A stretch of DNA of 64,000 nt from Lacrimispora amygdalina (GTDB taxonomy: Bacteria; Bacillota; Clostridia; Lachnospirales; Lachnospiraceae), in contig NZ_OAOF01000015.1 of assembly GCF_900205965.1 (NCBI RefSeq), positions 1-64,000 on the forward strand. The letters run 5' to 3'. This document shows, piece after piece, positions 17,492 to 26,259 of this stretch (within the stretch, counting starts at the first letter, position 1; every line of letters starts with the position of its first letter). The notes below the pieces were generated by a model. It saw only the letters and a list, made by a program, of their open reading frames with translations, ran no database searches and had not been told where the DNA came from. Made by a program: the position numbers and the translations under genes.

Positions 17492-18571
17492 ATGGAAGAG
17501 AAAAAGAGAACTATTCCGATTTCCCGATTTTATACCTGTGAAGAACAGCTTGTTAAAAGGATGAAAAAGAAGGGAAGGAAGAATAGATTTAGTGCGGAAA
17601 CCAAAGCAGATTATGAGATTTGGAAGCAGGAAACAAGACAGTTGTTAAAATCTCTGATTGGTCTGCACAACATGGAAGACTGCCCCTTAAAGCCGGATTG
17701 TCTGGAACGTGTTGAGATAGAGGATGGAATTATACGCGAGAAGATTCTCCTTCAGGTAGAACCGGAAGTATATATGCCTGTTTATGTACTGATACCTCCA
17801 AAGAGGGGAGAAGAAAAGCTGAAATGCTTTCTGGCGCCTCCAGGCCACCAGGGAGCAGGAAAATATTCGGTTGCCGGGGTTCGCTCGATTCCTGCAGTTG
17901 CAGATAAGATAGAACTGTTTCATTACGATTACGGCCTGCAGATGGCAAAGCTTGGTTATGTGGTACTTTGTCCTGACTGCCGCGGCTTTGGGGAGAGAAG
18001 GGAAGCTGCGCTGCAGGGAGAAGAGGAAAGTGAATTTTTAAATTCAACCTGTTTTCATCTGGCGCATATGGCAGAACCGCTGGGCATGACTGTCATTGGT
18101 ATGTGTACCTGGGATTTAATGAGACTGACTGATTATATTAAGGAGAGGGGAGAATGGGATGAGGAGTCTATTGGCTGTGTGGGATTCTCCGGCGGAGGGA
18201 TGCAGACGCTTTGGCTTTCTGCGCTGGATGACCGGATTAAAACTGTGATAATCAGCGGATACTTATATGGATATTCGGACTCTCTTTTAAGGCTGAATGG
18301 AAACTGCAGCTGTAATTATGTGCCTCATCTTTGGGAATATGTGGATATGGGGGATATTGGAGCGCTCCTGGCACCAAGACCGCTGATGGTGCAGTCGGCC
18401 CGTTCCGATCATCTGAATGGTTACAGGGGAATGGATAATGTTATGGAGCAGTTAGCAGTGATCCGTAAGGCATACCGTCTGTTTGGGAAGGAAAATGAGA
18501 TTTATCATGATGTCTGGGATGGAGGCCATTGTTTTCATGGAGAACATCTGGAGAAATTTTTAAAGGGATAA
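17492..18571 (+). CDS. alpha/beta hydrolase, acetyl xylan esterase/dienelactone hydrolase-like
   Basis: A 359-residue cytoplasmic hydrolase without signal peptide. It has the nucleophile elbow GFSGGG with Ser233, an oxyanion segment PPGHQGAG, the sequence CPDCRGFGER ahead of the nucleophile, LAPRPLMVQSARSDHLNG with a probable catalytic Asp, and a C-terminal GGHCFHGE with the catalytic His. It resembles the Abhydrolase_7/acetyl xylan esterase group, which deacylates sugars or related esters. Placed after the LplABC transporter, it probably acts on imported oligosaccharides; that is inference. The ATG at 17492 follows AAAGG; the longer reading frame would start inside the preceding terminator. 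Confidence 0.8.
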   Translation: MEEKKRTIPISRFYTCEEQLVKRMKKKGRKNRFSAETKADYEIWKQETRQLLKSLIGLHNMEDCPLKPDCLERVEIEDGIIREKILLQVEPEVYMPVYVLIPPKRGEEKLKCFLAPPGHQGAGKYSVAGVRSIPAVADKIELFHYDYGLQMAKLGYVVLCPDCRGFGERREAALQGEEESEFLNSTCFHLAHMAEPLGMTVIGMCTWDLMRLTDYIKERGEWDEESIGCVGFSGGGMQTLWLSALDDRIKTVIISGYLYGYSDSLLRLNGNCSCNYVPHLWEYVDMGDIGALLAPRPLMVQSARSDHLNGYRGMDNVMEQLAVIRKAYRLFGKENEIYHDVWDGGHCFHGEHLEKFLKG

Positions 18572-18592
18572 GATTTTACCAATACTTCTTTC

Positions 18593-18621
18593 TTGTGATG
18601 AAAAACGTTCTATGTTATAAT
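18593..18621 (+). promoter_or_regulatory. promoter of the holB operon
   Basis: TTGTGA (18593-18598) and TATAAT (18616-18621) are exactly 17 bases apart, about 58 bases ahead of the holB start. Confidence 0.75.
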
Positions 18622-18678
18622 GATACTGGCTGGTTTTTTAGAAAACGGGTCATACAACAGCGATAGGGAGGTGTCTCT

Positions 18679-19668
18679 ATGCCAGGATTCCACGATATTA
18701 TCGGTCATGAGAGAATCAAGGAACATTTACAGAAGGCGATTGAATCAAACCATGTATCCCATGCGTATATTCTTACCGGAGAAGCGGGAATGGGAAGAAA
18801 ATCTCTGGCTAACGCATTTGCCATGACCTTGCTGTGTGAAAAAGGAACCAGTGAGCCTTGTATGCAGTGCCATGCCTGTAAGCAGGTTATGAGCGGAAAC
18901 CATCCGGATCTTATCACTGTCACACATGAAAAAACAGCGGGTATCGGTGTAGATGACATCCGAAGTCAGATACAGGATACAATTATGATCCGGCCTTACA
19001 GCAGTTATTATAAAATTTATATTGTTGATGAGGCGGAAAAGATGACGGTTCAGGCACAGAATGCTCTTTTAAAGACCATCGAGGAACCGCCCTCCTATGC
19101 AGTTATCATGCTTCTTACTACCAACCAGGAGGCATTTCTGCCTACTATTCTCTCCAGATGCGTGCAGTTAAAATTAAAGCCGCTTAAGGATTCTGTTATT
19201 ATTTCCTATCTGACGGGATCTTTGGGAATCGGAGAGAGCAGGGCGGAAGTATACGGAGCATTTGCCAGAGGTAATTTAGGACGTGCCATACATCTGGCTG
19301 CGTCAGAAGAATTTCAGACGCTGTATCTGGATTTAATCCATATGCTGAAGCATTTAAAAGAGATGGATATCATGGAACTGCTTAATTATATCAGGAAGAT
19401 AAAGGAACAGGATCCGGATTTGTCTGACTGCCTGGATTTTATGCAGCTGTGGTATCGGGATGTTTTAATGTTTAAAGTAACACAGGATATCAATCTTCTT
19501 GTTTTTAAAGAAGAATTTAATACAATGAAAGAGATGAGCGCTGCCAGCTCTTATGAGGGAATCGAGTTGATTCTACAGGCCATAGATAAGGCAAGGGTCC
19601 GTTTAAATGCCAACGTGAATATGGAACTGGCGATGGAGCTTATGCTGCTTGTAATGAAGGAGAATTAA
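18679..19668 (+). CDS. holB: DNA polymerase III subunit delta'
   Basis: A 329-residue AAA+ subunit of the clamp loader that places the sliding clamp on DNA. The P-loop GEAGMGRKS (34-42), a zinc-binding cysteine cluster CMQCHACK, the Walker B/DExx region IVDEAEKM and the sensor SRC motif ILSRC are all present. The order holB-ricT-trmN-rsmI is conserved in Clostridia and Bacilli. GGGAGGTG lies at a proper distance from the ATG, and ricT starts 4 bases after the stop codon. Confidence 0.95.
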   Translation: MPGFHDIIGHERIKEHLQKAIESNHVSHAYILTGEAGMGRKSLANAFAMTLLCEKGTSEPCMQCHACKQVMSGNHPDLITVTHEKTAGIGVDDIRSQIQDTIMIRPYSSYYKIYIVDEAEKMTVQAQNALLKTIEEPPSYAVIMLLTTNQEAFLPTILSRCVQLKLKPLKDSVIISYLTGSLGIGESRAEVYGAFARGNLGRAIHLAASEEFQTLYLDLIHMLKHLKEMDIMELLNYIRKIKEQDPDLSDCLDFMQLWYRDVLMFKVTQDINLLVFKEEFNTMKEMSAASSYEGIELILQAIDKARVRLNANVNMELAMELMLLVMKEN

Positions 19669-19671
19669 TTG

Positions 19672-20580
19672 ATGATAAAAGTTATTGGCGTCAGATTCCG
19701 GAATGCAGGAAAGATCTATTACTTTGATCCTGTAAATCTGGAAGCAAAGGCGGGAGATCATGTAATCGTAGAAACAGCAAGAGGGATTGAGTATGGCTAT
19801 GTTGTTCTCGGTGCCCGTGAAGTAGAGGATGAGAAGGTAGTTCAGCCCTTAAAATCAGTGATCCGCATGGCTACCAATGCAGATGATGAGGTGGAGAAAA
19901 AGAACCACGAAAAGGAAAAGGAAGCTTTTAAGATATGTAAGGAAAAGATTAAAAAGCATGGCCTTTTAATGAAGCTGATTGATGCGGAGTATACCTTTGA
20001 CAACAACAAGGTGCTGTTTTATTTTACTGCAGACGGAAGAATTGATTTCAGGGAGCTGGTGAAGGATCTGGCTTCTGTTTTTAAAACCAGAATTGAACTG
20101 CGCCAGGTAGGTGTCAGAGATGAGACTAAGATTGTTGGAGGAGTGGGTATCTGCGGAAGAACATTATGCTGCCACTCTTACCTTTCTGAATTCATACCGG
20201 TTTCAATAAAGATGGCGAAGGAGCAGAATCTCTCCTTAAATCCTACTAAGATTTCCGGAGTGTGCGGACGTCTTATGTGCTGTCTGAAGAATGAGGAAGA
20301 GACCTACGAGGAACTGAACAGCAAGCTGCCGAACGTGGGCGATTTTGTGACCACAGATGACGGATTAAAGGGTGAAGTTCACTCTGTCAGTGTGCTCAGA
20401 CAGTTGGTTAAGGTAGTAGTTAGCATTAAGGACGAAAAGGAAATCAGGGAATACAAGGTAGAGCAGTTAAAGTTTAAGCCCAGACGCCGCAGGGAGAAAA
20501 ACCAGGTGACGGATGAGGAGCTAAAGGCTTTGGAAGCACTGGAAAAAAAAGAGGGAAAATCCAAGTTAGATGACAATTAA
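19672..20580 (+). CDS. ricT: PSP1-domain regulator of RNase Y complex
   Basis: A 302-residue protein of the RicT/YaaT family. The PSP1 domain shows the conserved cysteines GICGRTLCCHSYL and GVCGRLMCCLKNE, which in Bacillus RicT bind iron-sulfur clusters with RicA and RicF. In Bacillus it directs RNase Y mRNA cleavage and affects sporulation. The ATG at 19672 with AAGGAG at 8 bases was preferred over the preceding TTG. It overlaps the next gene by 11 bases. Confidence 0.93.
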   Translation: MIKVIGVRFRNAGKIYYFDPVNLEAKAGDHVIVETARGIEYGYVVLGAREVEDEKVVQPLKSVIRMATNADDEVEKKNHEKEKEAFKICKEKIKKHGLLMKLIDAEYTFDNNKVLFYFTADGRIDFRELVKDLASVFKTRIELRQVGVRDETKIVGGVGICGRTLCCHSYLSEFIPVSIKMAKEQNLSLNPTKISGVCGRLMCCLKNEEETYEELNSKLPNVGDFVTTDDGLKGEVHSVSVLRQLVKVVVSIKDEKEIREYKVEQLKFKPRRRREKNQVTDEELKALEALEKKEGKSKLDDN

Positions 20581-21307
20581 GTTAAAAGACAATGAACGGA
20601 TTGATGACCTACAGCGGAATGGTTATCAGATTATACAAAACCGGGATGGATTCTGTTTTGGAATGGATGCCGTTCTGCTCTCTGGCTTTGCTAAGGTAAA
20701 GCCAGGGGAAAAGGCGGTGGACCTTGGAACCGGGACAGGAATTATCCCTATTCTTTTGGAAGCGAAGAATCAGGGGCTTCATTATACCGGTCTGGAGATC
20801 CAGGAAGAAGTGGCTGATATGGCAGCAAGAAGTGTGGCACTGAATCATCTGGAAGATAAAATATCCATTGTCAGAGGAGACATAAAGGAAGCCAGCCGTT
20901 TATTTGGTGCGGCTTCTTTTGATGTGGTGACTTCCAATCCTCCCTATATGAATGATGCCCATGGTTTAAAAAATCCGGATCTGCCAAAGGCAATATCCCG
21001 TCATGAAGTGTTGTGCACGCTGCAGGATGTGACGAGGGAAGCAGCAAGGCTTCTCCGTCCAGGCGGGCGGTTTTACCTGGTTCACAGGCCTCACAGGCTG
21101 ATTGAGATTATAACAGCATTAAAAAGTGTGGGGATGGAGCCTAAACGCATGAAGATGGTTCACCCCTTTGTGGATAAGGAAGCAAACATGGTCCTTATTG
21201 AAGCGGTAAGAGGGGGGCGGTCCATGATTAAGGTGGAGGCACCGGTTGTTGTTTATAAGGAACCAGGGGTGTATACAGACGAGATTTATACGATTTATGG
21301 ATATTGA
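20570..21307 (+). CDS. tRNA1(Val) (adenine37-N6)-methyltransferase family
   Basis: A 245-residue Rossmann-fold methyltransferase of the TrmN6/YabB type. The SAM-binding motif VDLGTGTGIIPIL lies near residue 45 and the catalytic N6-adenine motif NPPY at 123-126. Its place between ricT and rsmI matches Bacillus yabB. The modified base is inferred from the E. coli enzyme. Confidence 0.88.
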   Translation: MTIKLKDNERIDDLQRNGYQIIQNRDGFCFGMDAVLLSGFAKVKPGEKAVDLGTGTGIIPILLEAKNQGLHYTGLEIQEEVADMAARSVALNHLEDKISIVRGDIKEASRLFGAASFDVVTSNPPYMNDAHGLKNPDLPKAISRHEVLCTLQDVTREAARLLRPGGRFYLVHRPHRLIEIITALKSVGMEPKRMKMVHPFVDKEANMVLIEAVRGGRSMIKVEAPVVVYKEPGVYTDEIYTIYGY

Positions 21308-21347
21308 CCGACAGATTAAAAAAGAATCTTTGCAGGGAGCAGGAAAA

Positions 21348-22205
21348 ATGGATGAAAAAAAAGGTAAATTATATTTATGTGCCACTCCCATTGGTAATCT
21401 GGATGACATTACCTTGCGGGTTTTAAATACTTTAAAGGAAGCCGACTTAATTGCAGCGGAGGATACCCGTCACAGCATTAAGCTTCTGAATCATTTTGAT
21501 ATTAAGACTCCCATGACCAGCTACCACGAGTACAATAAGGTGGAGAAGGCAGTTTATCTGGTAGAGCAGATGAAGCAGGGGGTAATGGTGGCTCTGATTA
21601 CAGACGCGGGAACACCTGGGATCTCTGATCCTGGAGAAGAACTGGTGAAGCAGTGTTATGAGGCTGGAGTGGAGGTAACATCTCTGCCTGGTCCGGCGGC
21701 TTGTATCACAGCGCTTACACTGTCCGGACTGGGAACCCGGCGTTTTTGTTTTGAGGCGTTTCTGCCCACGGATAAGAAGGAAAAGCAGTGGATTTTAAAT
21801 GAACTGAAAGATGAAACAAGAACTATCATTCTCTATGAGGCACCTCACCGTCTGGTCCGGACGTTAGAAGAGCTTTATCAGTCACTGGGTGAGCGGAGAA
21901 TAACGATCTGCAGGGAGTTGACAAAGCGGTATGAGACAGCCTTTCGCACTACCTTTACTCAGGCATTAAGTACTTATCAGAACGAGGACCCTAAGGGGGA
22001 ATGTGTCATTGTAGTAGAGGGGAAGAGTTTTGAAGAGATACGTATGGAGCAGACAAAAGTCTTTGAAGAGATGTCTGTGGAAGAACATATGGAGCTTTAT
22101 GAAGGACAGGGAATGGACAGAAAAGAAGCTATGCGTATGGTTGCAAAGGACCGTGGAATCAGTAAAAGAGAGGTTTATCAGTATCTGCTGAACAGGGAAA
22201 TATAA
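21348..22205 (+). CDS. rsmI: 16S rRNA (cytidine1402-2'-O)-methyltransferase
   Basis: A 285-residue tetrapyrrole-methylase-fold enzyme. The conserved segments LYLCATPIGNLDDITLR, AAEDTRHS, DAGTPGISDPGEEL and LPGPAA mark RsmI, which methylates the ribose of C1402 in the ribosomal P site. The ATG at 21348, behind AGGGAGCAGG, is preferred over an upstream start that would run 62 bases into the preceding gene. It is the last gene of the holB operon. Confidence 0.95.
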   Translation: MDEKKGKLYLCATPIGNLDDITLRVLNTLKEADLIAAEDTRHSIKLLNHFDIKTPMTSYHEYNKVEKAVYLVEQMKQGVMVALITDAGTPGISDPGEELVKQCYEAGVEVTSLPGPAACITALTLSGLGTRRFCFEAFLPTDKKEKQWILNELKDETRTIILYEAPHRLVRTLEELYQSLGERRITICRELTKRYETAFRTTFTQALSTYQNEDPKGECVIVVEGKSFEEIRMEQTKVFEEMSVEEHMELYEGQGMDRKEAMRMVAKDRGISKREVYQYLLNREI

Positions 22206-22214
22206 AAAAATATC

Positions 22215-22243
22215 TTGACAAGAGGCGTTTATTTTAATAGAAT
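22215..22243 (+). promoter_or_regulatory. main promoter of the fatty acid synthesis operon
   Basis: A perfect -35 box TTGACA (22215-22220), 17 bases, and TAGAAT (22238-22243). Transcription should start near 22250, inside the inverted repeat at 22246-22260. Confidence 0.88.
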
Positions 22244-22245
22244 TA

Positions 22246-22260
22246 TTTTGATATTCAAAA
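22246..22260 (+). promoter_or_regulatory. FabT-like operator over the transcription start
   Basis: The inverted repeat TTTTGA-TAT-TCAAAA begins two bases after the -10 box. It matches the TTTGA-N3-TCAAA core of the streptococcal and lactococcal FabT operator. Bound repressor would block promoter clearance. Confidence 0.7.
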
Positions 22261-22351
22261 TATTTGAGATGTAAAACTATCCAACGAGGCATGATTTCAT
22301 TCCAGGCCGGAAGATACCGGAATGGAACAGAAACATGAATGGGGGAAATCT

Positions 22352-23317
22352 ATGACAACAAAAATAATTGGAACAGGTTCAGCAGTACCGGACCGGGTTG
22401 TGACCAATGATGATCTGGCAAAGATCGTGGAGACCAGTGACGAATGGATCCGGTCCAGAACGGGAATTTTGGAACGCCGGATTGCTGAGGCCCAGTCGGG
22501 AACTACGGATCTGGCTATAAAAGCAGCAAAGGCTGCGTTAGAGGATTCCGGTATATCCGCAGATGAACTGGACATTATTATTTTGGCTACTTCTACTCCG
22601 GACCGCTGCTTTCCAAGCGGAGCCTGTGAGGTACAGGCGGCTATTGGTGCACATGGAGCAATCGCTTTTGATTTAAGTGCTGCATGCTCTGGTTTTATCT
22701 ATGCTTTTCATACAATTTCCGCATTTTTTCAGGCCGGAATCTATAAAACAGGTCTGGTAATCGGAGCGGATACATTAAGTAAGCTGATTGACTGGACGGA
22801 CAGAGGAACCTGCGTACTTTTTGGAGATGGTGCTGGAGCAGCTGTGGTCCGGACCGAGGATAAGGGAACGCTTTATATGACACTGGGTGCAGATGGCACA
22901 AGAGGAAATGCACTGGATTGTGTGTCACGGACAACAGGAAATTTCCTGACTGGTCACCAACCGGAAACAGGATACATGACCATGGATGGGCAGGAAGTGT
23001 TCCGGTTTGCAGTAAAAACTGTTCCGGAAGCAATCTTAAAAGTGCTTTCTGAGAGCGGAACCGATTTAAATGAAATCAAGTATTTTATCCTGCATCAGGC
23101 CAATTACCGGATCTTTGAATCAATCGCAAAGAGGCTGAAGGTACCTATGGAGAAATTTCCTACCAATCTGGAACGGTATGGAAACACATCGGGAGCATCG
23201 GTTCCTTTGTTATTAGACGAATTAAACAGAGCGGGAAAGCTTAAGCAGGGAGATAAGATTGTACTTGCCGGATTTGGGGCAGGACTTACCTGGGGAGCCA
23301 CTCTATTAGAGTGGTAA
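22352..23317 (+). CDS. fabH: 3-oxoacyl-ACP synthase III
   Basis: A 321-residue ketosynthase that starts chains by condensing acyl-CoA with malonyl-ACP. The catalytic triad is visible: Cys112 in AACSGF, His248 in HQANYR and Asn278 in GNTSGAS. The ATG at 22352 lies behind GGGGGAAA; the longer frame adds an unconserved tail. It is first in the fatty acid operon, directly behind the FabT-like operator. Confidence 0.96.
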   Translation: MTTKIIGTGSAVPDRVVTNDDLAKIVETSDEWIRSRTGILERRIAEAQSGTTDLAIKAAKAALEDSGISADELDIIILATSTPDRCFPSGACEVQAAIGAHGAIAFDLSAACSGFIYAFHTISAFFQAGIYKTGLVIGADTLSKLIDWTDRGTCVLFGDGAGAAVVRTEDKGTLYMTLGADGTRGNALDCVSRTTGNFLTGHQPETGYMTMDGQEVFRFAVKTVPEAILKVLSESGTDLNEIKYFILHQANYRIFESIAKRLKVPMEKFPTNLERYGNTSGASVPLLLDELNRAGKLKQGDKIVLAGFGAGLTWGATLLEW

Positions 23318-23330
23318 TTAATAGGACTAA

Positions 23331-23349
23331 TACTTTGAAAATCAAAGTA
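23331..23349 (+). promoter_or_regulatory. second FabT-like operator, between fabH and acpP
   Basis: A perfect inverted repeat with 8-base arms, TACTTTGA-AAA-TCAAAGTA. A weak promoter overlaps it: CTTTGA (23333-23338), 17 bases, TATAAA (23356-23361). It would allow repression of a separate transcript starting at acpP. Confidence 0.7.
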
Positions 23350-23395
23350 ATAGCATATAAAAAATGAATACGAGGAAGCAAAAGGAGATTAAAAG

Positions 23396-23629
23396 ATGTT
23401 AGAAAAAATGCAGGAAATTATCGCAGAGCAGTTAAATGTAGAGGCCGGAGTTATTAAACCGGAATCATCTTTCAAAGAGGATTTAGGAGCAGACTCCCTT
23501 GATTTATTTGAACTGGTTATGGCTCTTGAGGATGAGTACTCAGTTGAGATTCCCTCAGAAGATTTAGAGAAGTTAACTACAGTACAGCAGGTTATGGACT
23601 ATTTAAAAGCAAAGGGCGTGGAAGCGTAA
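23396..23629 (+). CDS. acpP: acyl carrier protein
   Basis: A 77-residue acidic four-helix carrier with the phosphopantetheine site DSLDLFELV, Ser34. AAAGGAG lies ahead of the ATG. The stop and the fabK start overlap in TAATG. Confidence 0.97.
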   Translation: MLEKMQEIIAEQLNVEAGVIKPESSFKEDLGADSLDLFELVMALEDEYSVEIPSEDLEKLTTVQQVMDYLKAKGVEA

Positions 23630-24552
23630 TGAATACCAGAATTACCCAACTTTTGGGAATCGAATATCCAATCATACAGGGCGGTATGGCATGGGTTGCG
23701 GAGCACCATCTTGCAGCAGCAGTTTCAGAAGCTGGTGGTCTGGGATTAATAGGCGGAGCCAACGCGCCAGGAGAAGTGGTACGTGAGGAAATCCGTAAAG
23801 CGAAGAAGCTGACCGATAAGCCAATCGGTGTGAATGTAATGCTTTTAAGTCCTCACGCAGAAGATGTGGCGAAGGTAATCGTGGAGGAAGGCGTTAAGGT
23901 GGTAACCACCGGAGCCGGTAATCCGGAGAAATACATGGAGATGTGGAAGGCAGCAGGGATTAAAGTAATTCCCGTAGTTGCTTCTGTAGCTCTTGCAAAG
24001 CGAATGGAACGATATGGTGCTGATGCGGTTGTTGCAGAAGGATGTGAATCCGGCGGACATATTGGAGAGCAGACCACCATGACATTGGTTCCCCAGGTAG
24101 CAGATGCGGTATCCATACCTGTTATAGCAGCAGGTGGAATCGGTGACGGCAGAGGAATCGCTGCAGCATTTATGCTGGGTGCGGAGGCTGTTCAGATCGG
24201 AACCAGATTTGTGGTTTCCAAAGAATCCATCGTACATGATAATTACAAACAGAGAATTATAAAAGCAAAGGATATTGATTCCGCAGTGACTGGGCGTACA
24301 CACGGCCATCCGGTAAGATCTTTAAGAAACCAGATGACCAGACAGTATGTGAAGCTGGAGGAGGAAGGAAAATCCTTTGAAGAGCTGGAATATTTAACCC
24401 TTGGAACCCTTCGCAACGCAGTTTTAGAGGGAGATGTAATTAACGGCACGGTTATGGCCGGACAGATTGCGGGTATGATCAGCAAGGAACAGACCTGTAA
24501 GGAAATGATAGAAGAAATGATGGAACAGGCCGGGAAGCTTCTTGGCCGTTAA
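23629..24552 (+). CDS. fabK: enoyl-ACP reductase II (FMN)
   Basis: A 307-residue TIM-barrel flavoprotein reducing enoyl-ACP. It has the start YPIIQGGMAWVAEHHLA, the flavin-phosphate region CESGGHIGE and AAGGIGDGRGIAAAFMLGA, and the catalytic-loop segment GRTHGHPVRSLRN. Its presence means that this organism uses FabK rather than FabI, which makes it insensitive to triclosan-type FabI inhibitors (known for the family). Start overlaps the acpP stop. Confidence 0.96.
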   Translation: MNTRITQLLGIEYPIIQGGMAWVAEHHLAAAVSEAGGLGLIGGANAPGEVVREEIRKAKKLTDKPIGVNVMLLSPHAEDVAKVIVEEGVKVVTTGAGNPEKYMEMWKAAGIKVIPVVASVALAKRMERYGADAVVAEGCESGGHIGEQTTMTLVPQVADAVSIPVIAAGGIGDGRGIAAAFMLGAEAVQIGTRFVVSKESIVHDNYKQRIIKAKDIDSAVTGRTHGHPVRSLRNQMTRQYVKLEEEGKSFEELEYLTLGTLRNAVLEGDVINGTVMAGQIAGMISKEQTCKEMIEEMMEQAGKLLGR

Positions 24553-24568
24553 AGAGGAGTTTATGACT

Positions 24569-25486
24569 ATGAGCAAGATCGCATTTATTTTCCCAGGCCA
24601 GGGCGCACAGTACTGCGGTATGGGCCAGGATTTTTATGAGCAGACAGCAATTGGAAAAGAAATCTATGATATGGCATCAGGGCTTCTTGGTTTTTCCCTG
24701 CCGGAACTCTGCTTTGAGAAGAATGACCGGCTGGACATTACAGAGTATACGCAGGCAGCTATGGTGACAACAGGAATCGCCATGATGAGGGTGCTGGAAG
24801 AAAAAACAGGGATCAGACCGGATGTGACGGCTGGTTTAAGCCTGGGAGAATATTGCGCACTTGCAGCAGCTGGTGTGATGAGTGATCAGGATGCAATTTT
24901 AACAGTCAGACAGAGAGGAATCCTTATGCAGGAAGCGGTTCCTGCCGGGCTGGGAGCGATGTCAGCGGTTCTTGCGCTGGATGCTTCTAAAATTGAAGAA
25001 GTATTAAGCCAGATCGACGGAGTTCAGATTGCAAATTATAACTGCCCAGGGCAGATTGTTATATCAGGAAAGAAAGAAGCGGTAGAGGAAGCCGGTGAGA
25101 AGCTGCTGGCAGCCGGTGCAAAGAGAGTGATTGGTTTAAATGTCAGCGGTCCGTTCCATTCCAGTATGCTGACGGGTGCAGGTGAAAAACTGGGTACAGT
25201 CCTTGAGAATATTGAAGTTCACAAGCCTGTCGTCCCTTATGTAGCAAATGTAACAGCCGGTTATGTTACTGAAGCAGATGAGGTTAAGCCTTTGCTGGTC
25301 CGTCAGGTGTCATCTTCCGTTAAGTTCCAGCAGAGCGTGGAAGCCATGATAGCGGACGGAGTGGATACATTTATAGAAATCGGACCTGGTAAAACCCTTG
25401 CAGGGTTTATTAAGAAGATAACGAGAGATGTAAGAGTCTTTAATATAGAAAAACTGGAAGATATTGATAAATTAGTGGAAATTTAA
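24569..25486 (+). CDS. fabD: malonyl-CoA:ACP transacylase
   Basis: A 305-residue acyltransferase loading malonate on ACP. The nucleophile lies in GLSLGEY (Ser91), the catalytic His in GPFHSSML, and the N-terminal FPGQGAQ loop is typical. The ATG at 24569, nine bases behind AGGAG, is better spaced than the ATG at 24563. Confidence 0.95.
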   Translation: MSKIAFIFPGQGAQYCGMGQDFYEQTAIGKEIYDMASGLLGFSLPELCFEKNDRLDITEYTQAAMVTTGIAMMRVLEEKTGIRPDVTAGLSLGEYCALAAAGVMSDQDAILTVRQRGILMQEAVPAGLGAMSAVLALDASKIEEVLSQIDGVQIANYNCPGQIVISGKKEAVEEAGEKLLAAGAKRVIGLNVSGPFHSSMLTGAGEKLGTVLENIEVHKPVVPYVANVTAGYVTEADEVKPLLVRQVSSSVKFQQSVEAMIADGVDTFIEIGPGKTLAGFIKKITRDVRVFNIEKLEDIDKLVEI

Positions 25487-25502
25487 CGGGGAGGTGACAG
25501 AT

Positions 25503-26243
25503 ATGTTAGAAGGGAAAATAGCAGTTGTCACCGGTGCCAGCAGAGGAATCGGAAGAGCGATTGCATTGAGACTGGGACTGGAAGGAGCTACTGTAATTGT
25601 CAATTATAACGGCTCGGAGGAGAAAGCCCTCCAGGTAGTGAAGGAGATTGAAGAAAAGGGCGGAAAAGCGGAAGCAATTGCCTGCAATGTATCCGATTTT
25701 GAAGCTTCCGGTGCTTTTTTAGATGGTGTGATTAAAAAGTATGGAAGGCTGGATATTCTTATAAACAATGCAGGCATTACCAGAGATAATCTTCTAATGA
25801 AAATGTCTGAAGAAGAATTTGATGCTGTAATCAGTATTAACTTAAAAGGTGTATTTAACTGTATGAAGCATGTTTCCCGCCAGATGATTAAGCAGAGAGG
25901 CGGAAGAATCATCAACATTTCTTCTGTATCTGGAATTCTTGGAAATGCAGGTCAGGCAAACTACTGTGCAGCTAAGGCAGGAGTGATCGGTATGACAAAA
26001 TCATTTGCCAGAGAGTCTGCCAGCAGAGGAATCACAGTTAATGCCATAGCTCCCGGATACATTGAGACAGATATGACGAATGTGCTGTCTGATACCGTGA
26101 AAGCGGCATCTATGGAGCAGATCCCTATGAGACGTTTTGGAACCCCGGAAGATGTTGCGGCTGCGGCTGTATTTCTGGCATCGGACCAGGCTGGTTATAT
26201 CACTGGTCAGGTCATCAGTGTAGATGGCGGAATGGCTATGTAA
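25503..26243 (+). CDS. fabG: 3-oxoacyl-ACP reductase
   Basis: A 246-residue NADPH-dependent short-chain dehydrogenase. TGASRGIG binds the cofactor, NNAG is conserved, and the active site has Ser in ISSVSG plus Tyr154 and Lys158 in YCAAK. The ATG at 25503 behind GGGGAGGTG gives the normal FabG length. Confidence 0.96.
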   Translation: MLEGKIAVVTGASRGIGRAIALRLGLEGATVIVNYNGSEEKALQVVKEIEEKGGKAEAIACNVSDFEASGAFLDGVIKKYGRLDILINNAGITRDNLLMKMSEEEFDAVISINLKGVFNCMKHVSRQMIKQRGGRIINISSVSGILGNAGQANYCAAKAGVIGMTKSFARESASRGITVNAIAPGYIETDMTNVLSDTVKAASMEQIPMRRFGTPEDVAAAAVFLASDQAGYITGQVISVDGGMAM

Positions 26244-26259
26244 AAAGGAGAGTAACGGT

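Noticed and set aside
23845..24309. 154-codon antisense frame inside fabK
   Set aside because: It is a shadow of the fabK codons, without a ribosome binding site or recognisable protein features.
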